Assembly: GCF_001949145.1 (NCBI RefSeq) | Contig: NW_019091757.1 | Span: 27,662 to 91,661 of the forward strand | DNA length: 64,000 nt | Origin: Acanthaster planci | Taxonomy: Eukaryota; Echinodermata; Asteroidea; Valvatida; Acanthasteridae | Reading direction: 5' to 3' | In this document: positions 12,001-22,300 of the stretch, in pieces | Layout: each line of letters begins with the position of its first letter | Numbering within the stretch: position 1 is the stretch's first letter | Position numbers and translations under genes: made by a program | Notes under the pieces: model-generated | Databases searched by the model: none | Seen by the model: the letters and a program-made list of their open reading frames with translations, nothing else | Told to the model about the DNA's origin: nothing

Positions 12001-12258
12001 TAGAGGTGTGCATATGGAGTGTGCTCAGGGGGAGTTTGGCCAAGGCAAGGAACAGAATATACTTAATCATTTTCTGACTTCACGGTATATGGCTACAATA
12101 ATCCCTGGCCTTGCCTTTTTTTTCAAATTCCGAAATACGTCCTTTCTGGCAATAGATCAATTTTCACAAGCACCTGAGTCTTCCGAGTCGTCAGTGGGGG
12201 ATGTCTGCTCCTTCCTCTCCGCGTGTTTTCTGCTGTCTCCTCCATCCCACTCGGCCAT
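2783..12258 (-). CDS. NLR-1: Death-domain NACHT-LRR receptor, 8 exons
   Basis: Gene model read on the minus strand. Exons: 12174-12258 (ATG at 12258), 11513-11668, 10776-10889, 10209-10463, 9940-10050, 9494-9601, 7879-8148 and 2783-6057. All junctions are GT-AG and phase 1. Coding length is 4374 nt, predicting 1457 residues. Order: short polar N-terminus, a shortened Death-like segment, linker, Death domain, two linkers, Death domain, then NACHT, winged helix and LRRs in one exon. By family it is a cytosolic innate sensor that oligomerises through its ATPase and signals through Death domains. Linker exons carry Ser/Gln/Glu-rich text such as SDQSGQLSD, which recurs in NLR-2. The start ATG has a good context (acaATGG), and the first exon is matched by NLR-2 exon 1. 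It is a tandem paralog of NLR-2, which lies upstream on the same strand. The ligand is unknown. The exon chain is inferred from splice motifs and not confirmed by transcripts. Confidence 0.85.
6058..7878. other. NLR-1 intron 7
   Basis: Lies between the last Death exon and the NACHT exon. It holds the fold-back element at 7105-7420 and no further exon that I can support. Confidence 0.7.
7105..7420. mobile_element. Fold-back MITE-like element inside NLR-1 intron
   Basis: The whole segment is a long imperfect palindrome. The left end 'gatccgactacccaccgct' (about 7122) pairs with the right end 'agcgctgggtagtcggttc' (about 7385-7404). The inner arms 'gatgcaatacagtaggc' and 'gcctactgtattgcatc' flank a centre at about 7240-7282. 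Intermediate blocks (gcagcaaat...gatgcta against agtatcat...tttgctgc) also pair. No transposase is present. A related single terminus occurs at 16213-16260. It is a non-autonomous DNA element with no clear superfamily. Confidence 0.8.
7879..8148 (-). CDS. NLR-1 exon 7: Death domain
   Basis: 270 nt, phase 1 at both ends (acceptor aaccag, donor G|gtacgg). Translation begins EEPTDDILYGISLQCDPRKL and ends MLQG, with LATKLGFG, FPNNVVDQ and LLVNWRQKQP between. This is the six-helix Death pattern with the conserved Trp of helix 5, and it aligns along its length with NLR-2 exon 7. Confidence 0.88.
8149..9493. other. NLR-1 intron 6, nothing recognised
   Basis: AT-rich intron between a linker exon and the last Death exon. 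No motif, repeat or gene is supported in it. Confidence 0.5.
9494..9601 (-). CDS. NLR-1 exon 6: polar linker
   Basis: 108 nt, phase 1 on both sides. The acceptor cttgtacag precedes 9601, and an alternative in-frame acceptor 12 nt further in would also keep the frame. It encodes LTGGPEDTSDQSGQLSDLRP and more polar residues. The DTSDQSGQL core recurs as ETSDQSGQL in NLR-2 exon 6, which supports both as real exons. No fold is expected; it is a flexible spacer between Death domains. Confidence 0.75.
9940..10050 (-). CDS. NLR-1 exon 5: polar linker
   Basis: 111 nt, phase 1, acceptor ctctacag, donor CAAG|gtaaat. It encodes a Gln/Glu/Ser-rich stretch containing SQEQTAEDAT; NLR-2 linker exon 3 has the similar SQEQTTLDAT. 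Likely disordered. Confidence 0.75.
10209..10463 (-). CDS. NLR-1 exon 4: Death domain
   Basis: 255 nt, phase 1 (acceptor actacag, donor CGAG|gtagct). It contains LQELVESLGLSFSEI, VVLYYWKRKYPHNQVDSL and ends AVQLRG. The LA-x-SLG, helix-5 Trp and LR-G ends are the pattern of Death domains in this gene set. It pairs with NLR-2 exon 4. Confidence 0.85.
10776..10889 (-). CDS. NLR-1 exon 3: polar linker
   Basis: 114 nt, phase 1, acceptor ttttcag, donor CCCG|gtaaac. It encodes a Ser/Gln/Lys/Thr-rich spacer (start GPTRTQDQFSLG, end DSTTTPG). Low complexity, no fold recognised. Confidence 0.72.
11513..11668 (-). CDS. NLR-1 exon 2: shortened Death-like module
   Basis: 156 nt, phase 1 at both ends (acceptor ttcgcag, donor CAAG|gtaaaa). 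It encodes 52 residues beginning DEITPEKLHKALVKLQS and ending FGREDLVRELQG. Compared with NLR-2 exon 2 (89 codons) it keeps the first helix and the last helix but lacks the middle, including the Trp-bearing helix. It seems to be a Death domain with an internal loss of about 110 nt that kept the frame. A different helical module is the alternative. Confidence 0.65.
12174..12258 (-). CDS. NLR-1 exon 1 (start codon)
   Basis: ATG at 12258-12256 in the context acaATGG. The exon encodes MAEWDGGDSRKHAERKEQ and a short acidic tail to TCAG|gtgctt, phase 1. The NLR-2 counterpart at 25429-25510 begins MAEWNGGERRRQGRKEQ. The conserved protein start and matching donor phase identify both as first coding exons; I had first taken the similarity for a dispersed repeat. 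Confidence 0.78.
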
Positions 12259-12943
12259 TGTGTCTGATCATAAAAAACGACAGGGCAAAGTTCTGCTGGC
12301 TGACGATATGTGGTGCTCGTACGATTCCCTCGCGGCAAGAGTTCCATAAACCATCTATACTGCCAAAATTTGGTTGCGTACTTTGTAGTGGTAGTAGCAC
12401 ACGAATACAGCATGGTTTGCGGGGAAGTAGTGAAAATTACTGGTCCTGAGGTGTACCAGTAGGTCAGCTTGACTACATCCCGACGCGAATCGGAGATAAA
12501 ATAGGATGTACTAGACTAAAATTAGTCGCACAATAGTCAAGAACCATCTAGACACCAACAAGTCAGTAGCTACAAATCTAAAAAGTGAGAGCGGTTAAAA
12601 CAATAAGAGTCCTTGATGTAGGTTGGCAGCTGACTCCATACGCGTGGGAAATCATGAACAGGGAAGTTTTTGAGACTTTGGGTTCTAGCACATGATTAAA
12701 AGAGACCGTATCAAGATTGCGAGTGTTGACTTCTGTATTGGATTCACAGAAGTATCCCTTAATCGCCTTGTAACTTTCAACAAATTTCAAGGGCGAGTGT
12801 GGAAAGAGTTGCATAAAGAAGCCACTAGTTTTCAGTAAAATTTTGATTAGCAGACAGGTTTAAAAGGGGCAACATTTATTTGTTGCCAGACAGAGTCTCT
12901 ATGTTCCATTTGAAATTACTGTTCAACTAAGCTGAGGTCCGGA

Positions 12944-12951
12944 TGACGTCA
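12944..12951. promoter_or_regulatory. CRE/ATF octamer upstream of NLR-1
   Basis: A perfect TGACGTCA palindrome about 690 bp upstream of the NLR-1 start codon. The same octamer is about 620 bp upstream of the NLR-3 start (48070-48077). A single 8-mer is weak evidence. Confidence 0.3.
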
Positions 12952-13555
12952 CTATGAATTTACCATAAATATAACATTTATGATGATGAATATTAAGCAA
13001 AAAGAATATTCAAGATAATTATTATTTATGAATAATTAAATATTCTTTTCCAAACTTGGAAGAGGCGTCGTAAATTTCGTGATCCTTGGAACTTTGGAAC
13101 TTAAGAATATTGTATTCTTCCTGTCTCAGAGGCTGCCTTTATCTTCCTTTCAATCAAGAAGCTAACCTTCGAAAGGGTCTCTTGATGAAATTGTAGACTC
13201 TTCTTCCCTTAGAAAATGTCCTCCAAACCTAAATTTTTAAACCTAAAGAAGTTTCTTCCCTTTCTCCAAACTTACAAATTCGAAAAACAAATAGGTTTCC
13301 TGCTTTAAAAATTGTCCTGGTGCAGCGTTGTGGGTACACATGTACACGAAAAATGTTTACAATTACCTGTTTTCAATCGGTGAAGTCTTCAAGGCCAGCA
13401 ACACACTGTTCAACATGCCCGTCTCGACATTAAAGAAGTCAACAGTACGTCCTGAATTTCTCTAAGCAATGTTAATGATGTAGAAATAAAACATTTCCTG
13501 GGATTAAGAGGTAGCTATAGGCCTATACTGCTAAAGATTCTGAGTTCGTACCAAT

Positions 13556-13657
13556 GTGGAGCACACATTTGTTTACAACATGTTACTCTGAAATGTACAG
13601 TTCTTGTGCAGCACACACCTGCTTACGACACTTTACATTGAAATGTACAAAGTGGAG
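13556..13657. repeat. Two-copy imperfect direct repeat, 50-bp period
   Basis: Copies begin 'gtggagcacacatttgtttac' (13556) and 'gtgcagcacacacctgcttac' (13606), and both continue to 'gaaatgtaca'. A partial third copy (gtgtagcatacatgtttac) is near 13727. No coding function seen. Confidence 0.6.
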
Positions 13658-16212
13658 TTCAAGGGTCAAATTAATGAACACAATGCCGTGCCATGTAACC
13701 CAGACTACGCCTATTTATTTCAACAGTGTAGCATACATGTTTACAAACCAGAACGCCACGGTCAAAGATCAACAAGGCATAACACAGGTTGAAATGAATA
13801 GTAGAAGCAGCTAGGCGTCGTAACACGTTAGCTGGAGGCCATTTTGAATCGTGTTTCCCGTACTTTCGTTGTTCCCCACTCTCTGGAACCGGAAGAATCG
13901 TGACTAGGCCTAGTTGCTATTATAGTTGAGGCCTCACAGTGAAAAAGTGTTTGGTTTGGAACAGAAGTGGAAAAACGCCCTTCAGAGCAAAAACATGGTA
14001 TCAAACCATGTCACTGATCTTCTTTTCATCACTGACATGGCGTGTTTGGATGAAAATTTCATCGATTGACCCGTTTACTTCTTAAGATCCTCGACCTGTG
14101 ATAGCTTCCTGAATTTCACGGCACTTATTAACACATGTCATCACTATCTGCTACCTTATTTAGCGATCTATCTGGCGAACAATGTCGGTGTTGTTTAAGT
14201 TGACTCGTTCATTTAAGTTTTTCTACACTGTCAGGCTTTACATTATTATAAAGTAGATTTACTGTTTAATTTGGTGATGTTATAAAAAGGGTAATTGCAC
14301 ATTCATATAATGTCGATAAACACTCTGTGACCGCAAGAAGCCTGTAATTAACGACTGGGTAATAACAAACCATACATTTATACGATTCTCCACGTTTGCG
14401 AGTTTAGTTGTACCCCCCCCCATTTCACCGACGCGTGTATTCATGTCAACAGACCCGATGTGTAAGCAAATAAGTCAGTCCAGTATTCCAATAAAACCTG
14501 CATCTAATATGTACCAATTGTATGCAAATGCTACTCCTTCATTCAACAACCAATGACATTAACGCACCCTGAACATTTGGCACATTGACCTCGAGATAAT
14601 CGATCTGCTATGCGCTTGCTATAAAGTTAGGTTAGAGATATGTATCAAAAACTACACGGAATCTAGAAGTGTTTTCTACTAGTAACAGTATGATCAGAAT
14701 ATTTTAAATGCATTTCTGACAGGATGTAATTTTTTATTAAATAGTTAAAATATACTTTGTTCCGAAAGAATAGCTTATTGTAAAAAGAAATGAGAAAATG
14801 CTAATAAGAATATAGCCAAGCTTTAAAGGCGTGATGTACATTTCCTGTTTTATTATTTTCTATTTTGAAAACAAAAATCTTTTTCGTTACAGACTCATTC
14901 AGAAAACACACTTAGGCCTACTCGGCTTTCTTGATTCTTGCAAATTAAAAACAATCTTTGATGAAACCCAAACGATTCTATACATGGTAGATATTGGGTG
15001 CATTTAATACTGAGGCAACACTGTATGTGGTAAGTGTTTGGTTTATGTTTTGCTTTGGTGCTAAATAATTATATCGTAACATTGACCAAACATTGAAACA
15101 TCTAAAAAAAAAAACGGCGCGTTTGCGTCAAAGTCCCTGCAAAGCATTGTTTCATGAAAAGAACAATGCCGTAAACTTCAACACATGAAGAGTATTGGAA
15201 GATCCACATACTCCCAATCACATCACGTGTTTGGATCGTTCTAGTTTTCCTCTAATCAGTAAATTTCAGAAACAGCAATTTCGGCTTGAGCGACATCAAA
15301 GTTGCAAAGTGTGCCTTTGGAAATCTGCTTCAACTGTGTGAACAATGATGTAACCAACGTGGATATTTCCCTGGTATTTTTTTGCATAACTGAAGTCAGG
15401 GCATATTAAAGACTACCAAAAATTGCCGTTTAAACTGCACATCTAATAACTACTTAAATCCACCGTTGGTGATATTTTTCTACAAACTGATACTCCTACA
15501 AACCCTTTTCCTTTCATGTATTGGAAAATATTACAAAGACCAAAATCACAAACCCTCTTTACACTGACAGCTGACAATTGTTATATTTACGACAATTACT
15601 TGGAATCAACAAAGAATATTCACAAGTATTGTAAGTAAACATTTTAAGCATCTGTATAAATATCACAAAATAACGATATATAACAACTAACACATGAGAC
15701 ACAGTTTGGAAGCTGATGTTGATATTTTCTTCGCCTTCAGAGATTTCACAGATGTCATTTGGCTAAGAGCCCTTTGTTATTTTGGTATTGAGAAGGAAAA
15801 TATCCATTACCAAAACAAAATTAGAACAAATCTTGACAAATGAAAGATTAAATAGTAACAGCACTTCTACAGCTCTGAAGTATTTGCAGCGACAAGTGCG
15901 GGCGATTTTAAGACACACTCTCTGTTTAGTTTTTGCCCGTCATCATTGTTCGATTACGCCGAGGCTTTTAAGCTATTTTTCAGGAGCAATCCAGATTTTG
16001 AAGCTTAATATCTGTGTCTACAGTGTACTTAACGGTAGACACAAGGCGCGTATCCAGACTCTGACCGTAAGAAGAATAGTGCACTAGAGCAGTGTTAAAG
16101 GAAATACTGACCGGCAGTATGCATTCAGGCAATTAGCGACCTGGCAGATGACTACGGATTCTTTCTATACGAGAAGCAAAGAATAAACACAGAGACATGC
16201 TCAGCTGGGGGT

Positions 16213-16260
16213 CATAAGTAGTAGCGGGTAGTCGGATCGGGTACGGTGGGATCATTCACT
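16213..16260. mobile_element. Solo terminus related to the 7105-7420 MITE
   Basis: 'cataagtagtagcgggtagtcggatcgggt' matches the right end of the fold-back element at 7105-7420 ('ataagtagcgctgggtagtcggttcgggt'), and both are followed by a 'ttcact'/'tgaat' block. The opposite terminus is not seen nearby, so this is a truncated copy. Confidence 0.65.
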
Positions 16261-16480
16261 GCTGACCGTTACTCATTAGATTACTTCCAGACTGATTCTT
16301 GTGCATGCCTTACGTACGTCCGATTTGATATGTCATAATTTTCCTCTGCAACAACTGACATGAGACTATGATTACAAAAGAGGATCGAAATATAGTTAAG
16401 TTCAGAGACGATTTATCACACTTTCTATCTTCACAGCCTCCTGGAAAATGGAAAGCCAACCGAATACGGATGGGGAGAAT

Positions 16481-19399
16481 TTAATAGTATTCAATTGCTA
16501 ATCCGTTTCTCTCGAGTGTCTCCTTGATGCATCTCATGTCTTTCTGCAACAAGTTACAGAATTTCAGTTTCAACGTTTGAAGATGTATCAACCCCTTCAA
16601 GTAAACTGCCCATGAACCCGGTGTATCACGTAGGTCATTGGAAGACAGATTCAGTGCAATCAAGTTTGGCAGATATCTGAGTGATTCGGCAGTCTGTCTT
16701 ACGTGCTCCCCTTCCAGAGAACAGCCCTTTAAGCTAAGCTTCTTGAGGTTTGTCAACATCTTCAATTGCTGGCACCAAACTGGGGAATCGCCCAATCCGT
16801 TGCGAGAGAGATTTAATTCTATCAAGCTGGGTAGGCAGCTTAACGACTCCACGATGCTATTGATATCTTGCCCTTTCAAGAAGCATTTCTTCAAATGCAA
16901 TTTCCGAATGTGCTGAAGCAGTTGGAGATGAATGGCAAATTTATCAGCATGGCCGCCCAAGAGAGAGTTACTAGAGAGATTCCATTCGACAAAGTTGGGC
17001 AGATCACTCAGTGCGTGGCACACATTCTTGACGTCCAAATCTGTCAAGACGCTGTCACTCATGTCAAGGATTTCCATTCTTTGCAACTTAGTTAGGTACA
17101 TACACCACCATGGTGCAGGGCCTTCCTGGTCAAATCCTGGATCGACTTCTTTCTGCCTTGTTCTTGACCTTAACGAAGCTTGAACAAAACAAGAAATTCC
17201 CGATAGGTAGCTGTTACGAGAGATGTTCAGTTCCAGGAACTCAGTAAGATCTTGAAGACTTTCAAGTATATCTCTCATGTCCCGTGCTTTCAAGGAGCAG
17301 TTACACAAGTCGAGCTTCTTCAGCTTCTTAAGCTGCTTCAAGTGTTTTGACCACCGATCTGCGGCACCTCCAAGGTCATTGTTGGCAAGGTTTAATTCGA
17401 CCAGACTGAGTTCACTCAATGCTTCAAGAACATGTACAGCACCATCCCCTCTTAATGAGCAGCCACTCAAAGTCCAACTTCTGAATGTGGGACAACTGCT
17501 TGAAATAGATGTTCCAGGTCGTCGCCGTGCCACCCAGGTGTCCGTTTGAGGCAAAATCAAGTTCCGCTAAATTTGCTGCGCTCTTGAGTGAGCGTGTGAC
17601 AAGTGCCACGGCCTTACCTGTCAATGAACAACTCTCTAACTCCACGGACCGAAGATTTGTCATTGCGGTCATCGCGAAAGCTAAATCTTCATCAAAATTT
17701 GTCAGTTTGCAGTTTATAAGGACCAGTTTTTGTATCTTTGCAAGGTGCCTAGTGCCATGTTCCTTGTCATGCTCTGCAACCCGCTTCAGGAAGTAGGCCA
17801 ATGAGATGAAGAGGTCACTATCATCCCAGTCACGGCCGTCGAAGATTATGTCTGTAGTTATGAATGCATCAGTGAATTCCTTTGGAGGGAGAAACTTGGA
17901 CCGACCCTCAAAATAGCAATGGAGGGCCAACTGACCAAGCGTCGAGTACAGTGATAGGTCATCCAGAAATATCTCGACGAACTGCTTCAGTACTTCAACC
18001 GTGCAATCCTGGTTGTCACCACAACAGAAGCGCAGAAGGTACTCAAAACCTACCGCATCTCTCGAAATGACTTCATAGAGAGTCGTTCGAAATGTTTTAA
18101 TGTCTACTTTCAACAAACTCTGCAAGTACTTAGCAGCAGAGAATTCCTGGAAAGTCGGGTGAATGAACTGTATGATGTTTTGAGTACGCAATCGCTGAAG
18201 AACTTTCTGTTTGGTCAAAATACCCACTTCCAAAGCTTTATCAAGCATATTCGGTTGCTTAAAGTCACTTTTTTTGACAAAGGTATCTTGATTTTGAGAC
18301 AGAAAGCCATGCTTTAAGCCAGCCTCACCAATTCCAATAACAATATCGGACATTTCTTCCTCTGGCACCCCTTTCGCGTTGAAGATGAAATACATTGCAT
18401 CTCCAAACAAGCCTGACAGTGTTTCCGGGAGAGTCTTCTCCTCTCTCCACAGCAAACACATGAACAGTAGCAGCATTGGCGTCCTTGCTAGGTGGAACAA
18501 GACGCCAGAAGACCGAATCTTGTTCAAAATCCCTTCAGCTTGGGCAGCTCCACCAGCCACCTGGATAGGCTTATTACTCTTCCTTCCATCAAGCCCCAAG
18601 AAGCCTTTCTCCTCCGGCCTGAAAAACTTGTTAACATATTCCACAACGTCATCGTCACTGAACCCCAAGATTCTGACATGCGTGAATGGCTCACGAACCA
18701 ATTCGTGTGTTAGTAGCTTGTTGAAGTGAGAGGGTCGTGTTGAAACGAGCACGGTACAACCTCTGAACACTTTTTGCTTCAGGATCTTCAGGACGGAGCC
18801 AAAAGAGGATCTTTCGAGGTTGGTGGTCATGAACTCATCAAAGCCGTCAAGCAGAACGAGAACTTTGCTGACGTTGCCCGGGTTTCTAACGTACTCTTTC
18901 AAGGCATCTTTCTGTATGCTGGTCTCCTCGTCTAACAATTGACCAAACATAGCCTCAATGAGATCAGAGCTTTGCTCAAGCGCTGACATTTTCAACAAGA
19001 TAAGAAGTTTAAACCTTTTTAGTGCCTTGCCACAGGCCCAGTCATATGCCATTTTGTGGAAAAGTGTTGTCTTCCCCGTACCGTGTAAGCCGTTTATAAC
19101 TGCTACCAAAACATGATTATCTTCTTTTGTTTTCTCGAGGAATATTTCCTCGTACGATTCCAAAATGGTACCACTGAAACTCTCAGCTGCCAGACTGGTC
19201 TCCTTTAGTCTCGTTGCACCCTTAGCACCTAGAGTTAGCCGTGGTCTCGTGTGAATATCAGTAATGTGTTTCATGTCATCATGTACCCACGGGAGCAGGC
19301 TGACATGGCTACACGAATCTTTGTAGTAATCCTCTAGCGCAGCAGCACAGGCTTCACCGGCATTACTGACACGACGGTCCGATATGAGTCCATCGGTCC
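16481..19399 (-). CDS. NLR-2 last exon: NACHT + LRRs, with frameshift near 17470
   Basis: The acceptor cttttctag precedes 19399. The first open part (about 19399-17424) holds Walker A GLHGTGKTT, Walker B KVLVLLDGFDEF, RGCTVLVSTRPSHF and the winged-helix text LLLFMCLLWREEKTLPETL, then the first LRRs. At 17469-17471 the minus strand reads GAC-TTT-GAG-TGG, where paralogous repeats have GAC-TTG-AGT-GGC; one extra T shifts the frame to a stop at 17424. The next frame continues the LRRs without interruption from about 17470 to the stop at 16481 (ends ERNGLAIEYY), including an insert ending in APWWC that parallels NLR-1. Everything else looks functional. Confidence 0.9.
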
Positions 19400-22300
19400 C
19401 TAGAAAAGGGAAAAAAGATAGCAAGCATCAGTTTTGCTTACAAAAGGAAAATACAAATAATGGAGAAAAAACGAGAAGTTTGGTGATTAGTTTAAAAGTA
19501 ACGATTCCCGATTTTTTCCCCCAATTTTTATTGTTAAAGGTACGAGACACTGTTCCTCATAAGAAGCAACTTATTAACGCAAAGCTGCCAGCAGGGTTGA
19601 ATCAGTTGGTAAATGATTTTTTTTACCCCCGAGAAACACAAATTTTATCCTCCATTTCCGAAAATCATACTTTAGCCTCATGACTGAGTTTCGTCATGTG
19701 ACGTCATGTTTCGTGCCGAACCTCAGTAAAGATACAGAAAATGTGACACACTATAGAATACTTGGCCACCTACAGGCCCACAGATTTCAAAGCTCTGGAT
19801 ATTACCAGCTTTTACAGTTTTTATATCTTTAAAAGTGCCATAAAAAGTAAAAAGAAATCTCTAATTGATTTGACTTTTCCAGATGGAAGAGACTCAAATT
19901 GTGGGGTGTGACTTCAGTCACCTTGTTAAAAGGAACTAGAACTTGTCGGGCCATAAGGACCCTCTTGAACCAGAGACTTGTACCTAAAGTATGCTGTGTT
20001 TTGGTGTAACATGAAAAGACACGGTTGTGGTCGTGGTCAGGATTTTCTCCAAGAGGCATTTATCATCGGTGTATAGAAAAGGCATTAATTTCGAGGTTTT
20101 TACACAAATTCTGACTGTCATCTCCCGTCCACCTTTTCTTTGTCTCATTTCATTTAATTTTCTTTTGTTATTTCAATTATCAACCCCTTACGTAACCTCC
20201 CTCGAGATGCACACTGACATTGTTAACTCGTCCAATTCTTTGTGTATCACGTTTCCAATTCAGCTCCCCATAAAGCAGTGTCATATCCATAACGACTTCA
20301 ACTCACACAAGTTACTTTTACACAGAAGCAAACCTGCACTCACTGTACCAATACCTTGTAGCAAGGCGGCAAGATTTCTCATTCCAATAGTCTCTGATGC
20401 CAGAGCATCATATAGAGCCTGGGACTTGTTAACGCCAGCTGGTTGCCTTTGTTTCCAGTCGATGAGGAGGCGGTAGGTTTGTTCTACCACATTGTTCGGA
20501 AAATCAGCTTGAAGCTGCAGCACTGTGACATTTTCAAGGCCAAGTTTCGCGGCCAGCCCGGTTAATTTCCTTGGGTCGAAGTTCTGGGATATTGTATACA
20601 GCGTGTTATCCGTAAGCTCCTCTGCAAGAAATACGAACAAACAAAGGAAATACAACAGACGGAAAATATCTATTCAAATTGTACAGAAGTAACCCCCCCC
20701 CATACTGGAGCGGGTAAACGTGTTAAACAATGACATAGTATCTTAATCATACGAATGGCATGCAGTACGTTCAGAACAATGATGTGGGTGCAGCATACCA
20801 AAAACTCCCCAAAGGATCTGTGCATTTCATCTGGTAGCTGTTGTCTATACAGAGAAAAATTAATGAAGCCAACAGGAGTGAGCATAGTACACTGAAATAT
20901 TTGGCTCGTCTGCAAGGAATTATGTCTATAAAACAAATGTATTTGTTTTCAATTCCAACAAGACGTTAAGGATTATAGGGTGCAAGTTTTTGAAAGGTAA
21001 TGCATTTCTGTTATAAGAAAAAAGTTGCATTACCAGCTGTAAAGTAGGAACGAATAACACTCGTGTTACCACAAAATACACGCTGAAAATACACTGAGAA
21101 AAAGTATCTCTAAGACGGTTTACACTGATTATTTCATGTCAACATTAGTAGCTTTAAAGCTTGTTTTGTTTCAGGGAAACTACCACGTCTTAAACGTGGG
21201 TTAACGATGTTGGACAGCCGCCCATTATGGCGTGACATGTACCACATCGTATGACGCTGTCAAATGTAGTATGGTAGCATTTTGCTGAGAAAATCATTTA
21301 TTTTTAATGACGGTTGGTGGCGGGACGGTGGGATGAGATGTATATCAACAGAAGAAGTATTGTTTGAGTTATACGTTCTTGCGATGCATTCCTCTCATAA
21401 GAATTATTTTCCTCTCGGCAGTACTTGACTGCCAGGAACAGAGAGGGTTTAAATGAAATGTCACAACGAAATGTCACAACGCAATAAGTGACATTTCAAA
21501 TTCCAACTCTAACATTTGTCTGCAGTTTCTATAGTGCTTCAAGTCAGCAAAACACAACATTAATGCTTCAGGAAAGTTACAATGACGTTTTTGGGCCCAG
21601 GGTGCGCTGCTTAAATTCTTCAACGTTTTCATAAGTGTGGAAAAGTGCACGTTGTTCACATGATGCATCTCGTTTAAGAAATAAACCCTTCTAATTCAAA
21701 ACACATGCTAGCAAGTTAAATGTTATATGAAAAGGCCTTTCTTTGAAAAAAGATACCTTCTATGCTTCCCACAGAACGTGATGTGGTTAGCTGGCCGGAC
21801 TGGTCCGATGTCTCCTCGGAGCCTACAGTCAATCCGATGGCACAAGAGGTAGGAATACTCATGAGAATGTATCATCCGGTACAAAGGATGGACTCGAGGG
21901 CAGCGATATGGCGTGAAGAATTGGCATTTATTCCGAAATAGAGATGTCTCTATTTCACAATTAAATAGGTATTGAATAGGAAATAGGTATCTTATAAAAC
22001 ATTTTTCATTGAAATGACGCAAAGCTAGATTATTTTTGTTTTATAAACGAAGATTTATATCAAGGAAATGGTCTTACGCCAAATACAAACTGTGGCATTA
22101 GTGTCCTATTTGAATATAATGCAGTGAGGGGTTTTTCCACTTTGGTAGGCCATTATTGGGAAGTACGACGTCCCTTTCATCACACACTGCGAAAAAGTAT
22201 TCTAATGCAAACTATTTTACCCAATGTTTCTGCTGCAGCATCGTTACCGGCATGTTCGTCTGAGGTGTCTGTTTGATTCTCCAAAGTTTTTTCCAGGGTT

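Larger units (their letters stand above)
12259..16480. other. Spacer: NLR-1 upstream region and NLR-2 3' flank
   Basis: No gene found. It contains a palindromic CRE octamer (12944-12951), a two-copy direct repeat (13556-13657) and a MITE terminus (16213-16260). The NLR-1 promoter and any untranslated first exon must lie in the left part, but I cannot place them. Confidence 0.5.

Noticed and set aside
12174-12330. Similarity to 25429-25560 first read as a dispersed DNA repeat
   Set aside because: The similarity follows codons (MAEW...RKEQT), ends at phase-1 donors and completes both NLR models in frame, so these are paralogous first exons.
13364-13420. Possible NLR-1 first exon starting MLNSVLLALKTSP with donor AACAG|gtaatt
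   Set aside because: The donor would be phase 2 while every other junction needs phase 1; the 12174-12258 exon fits better.
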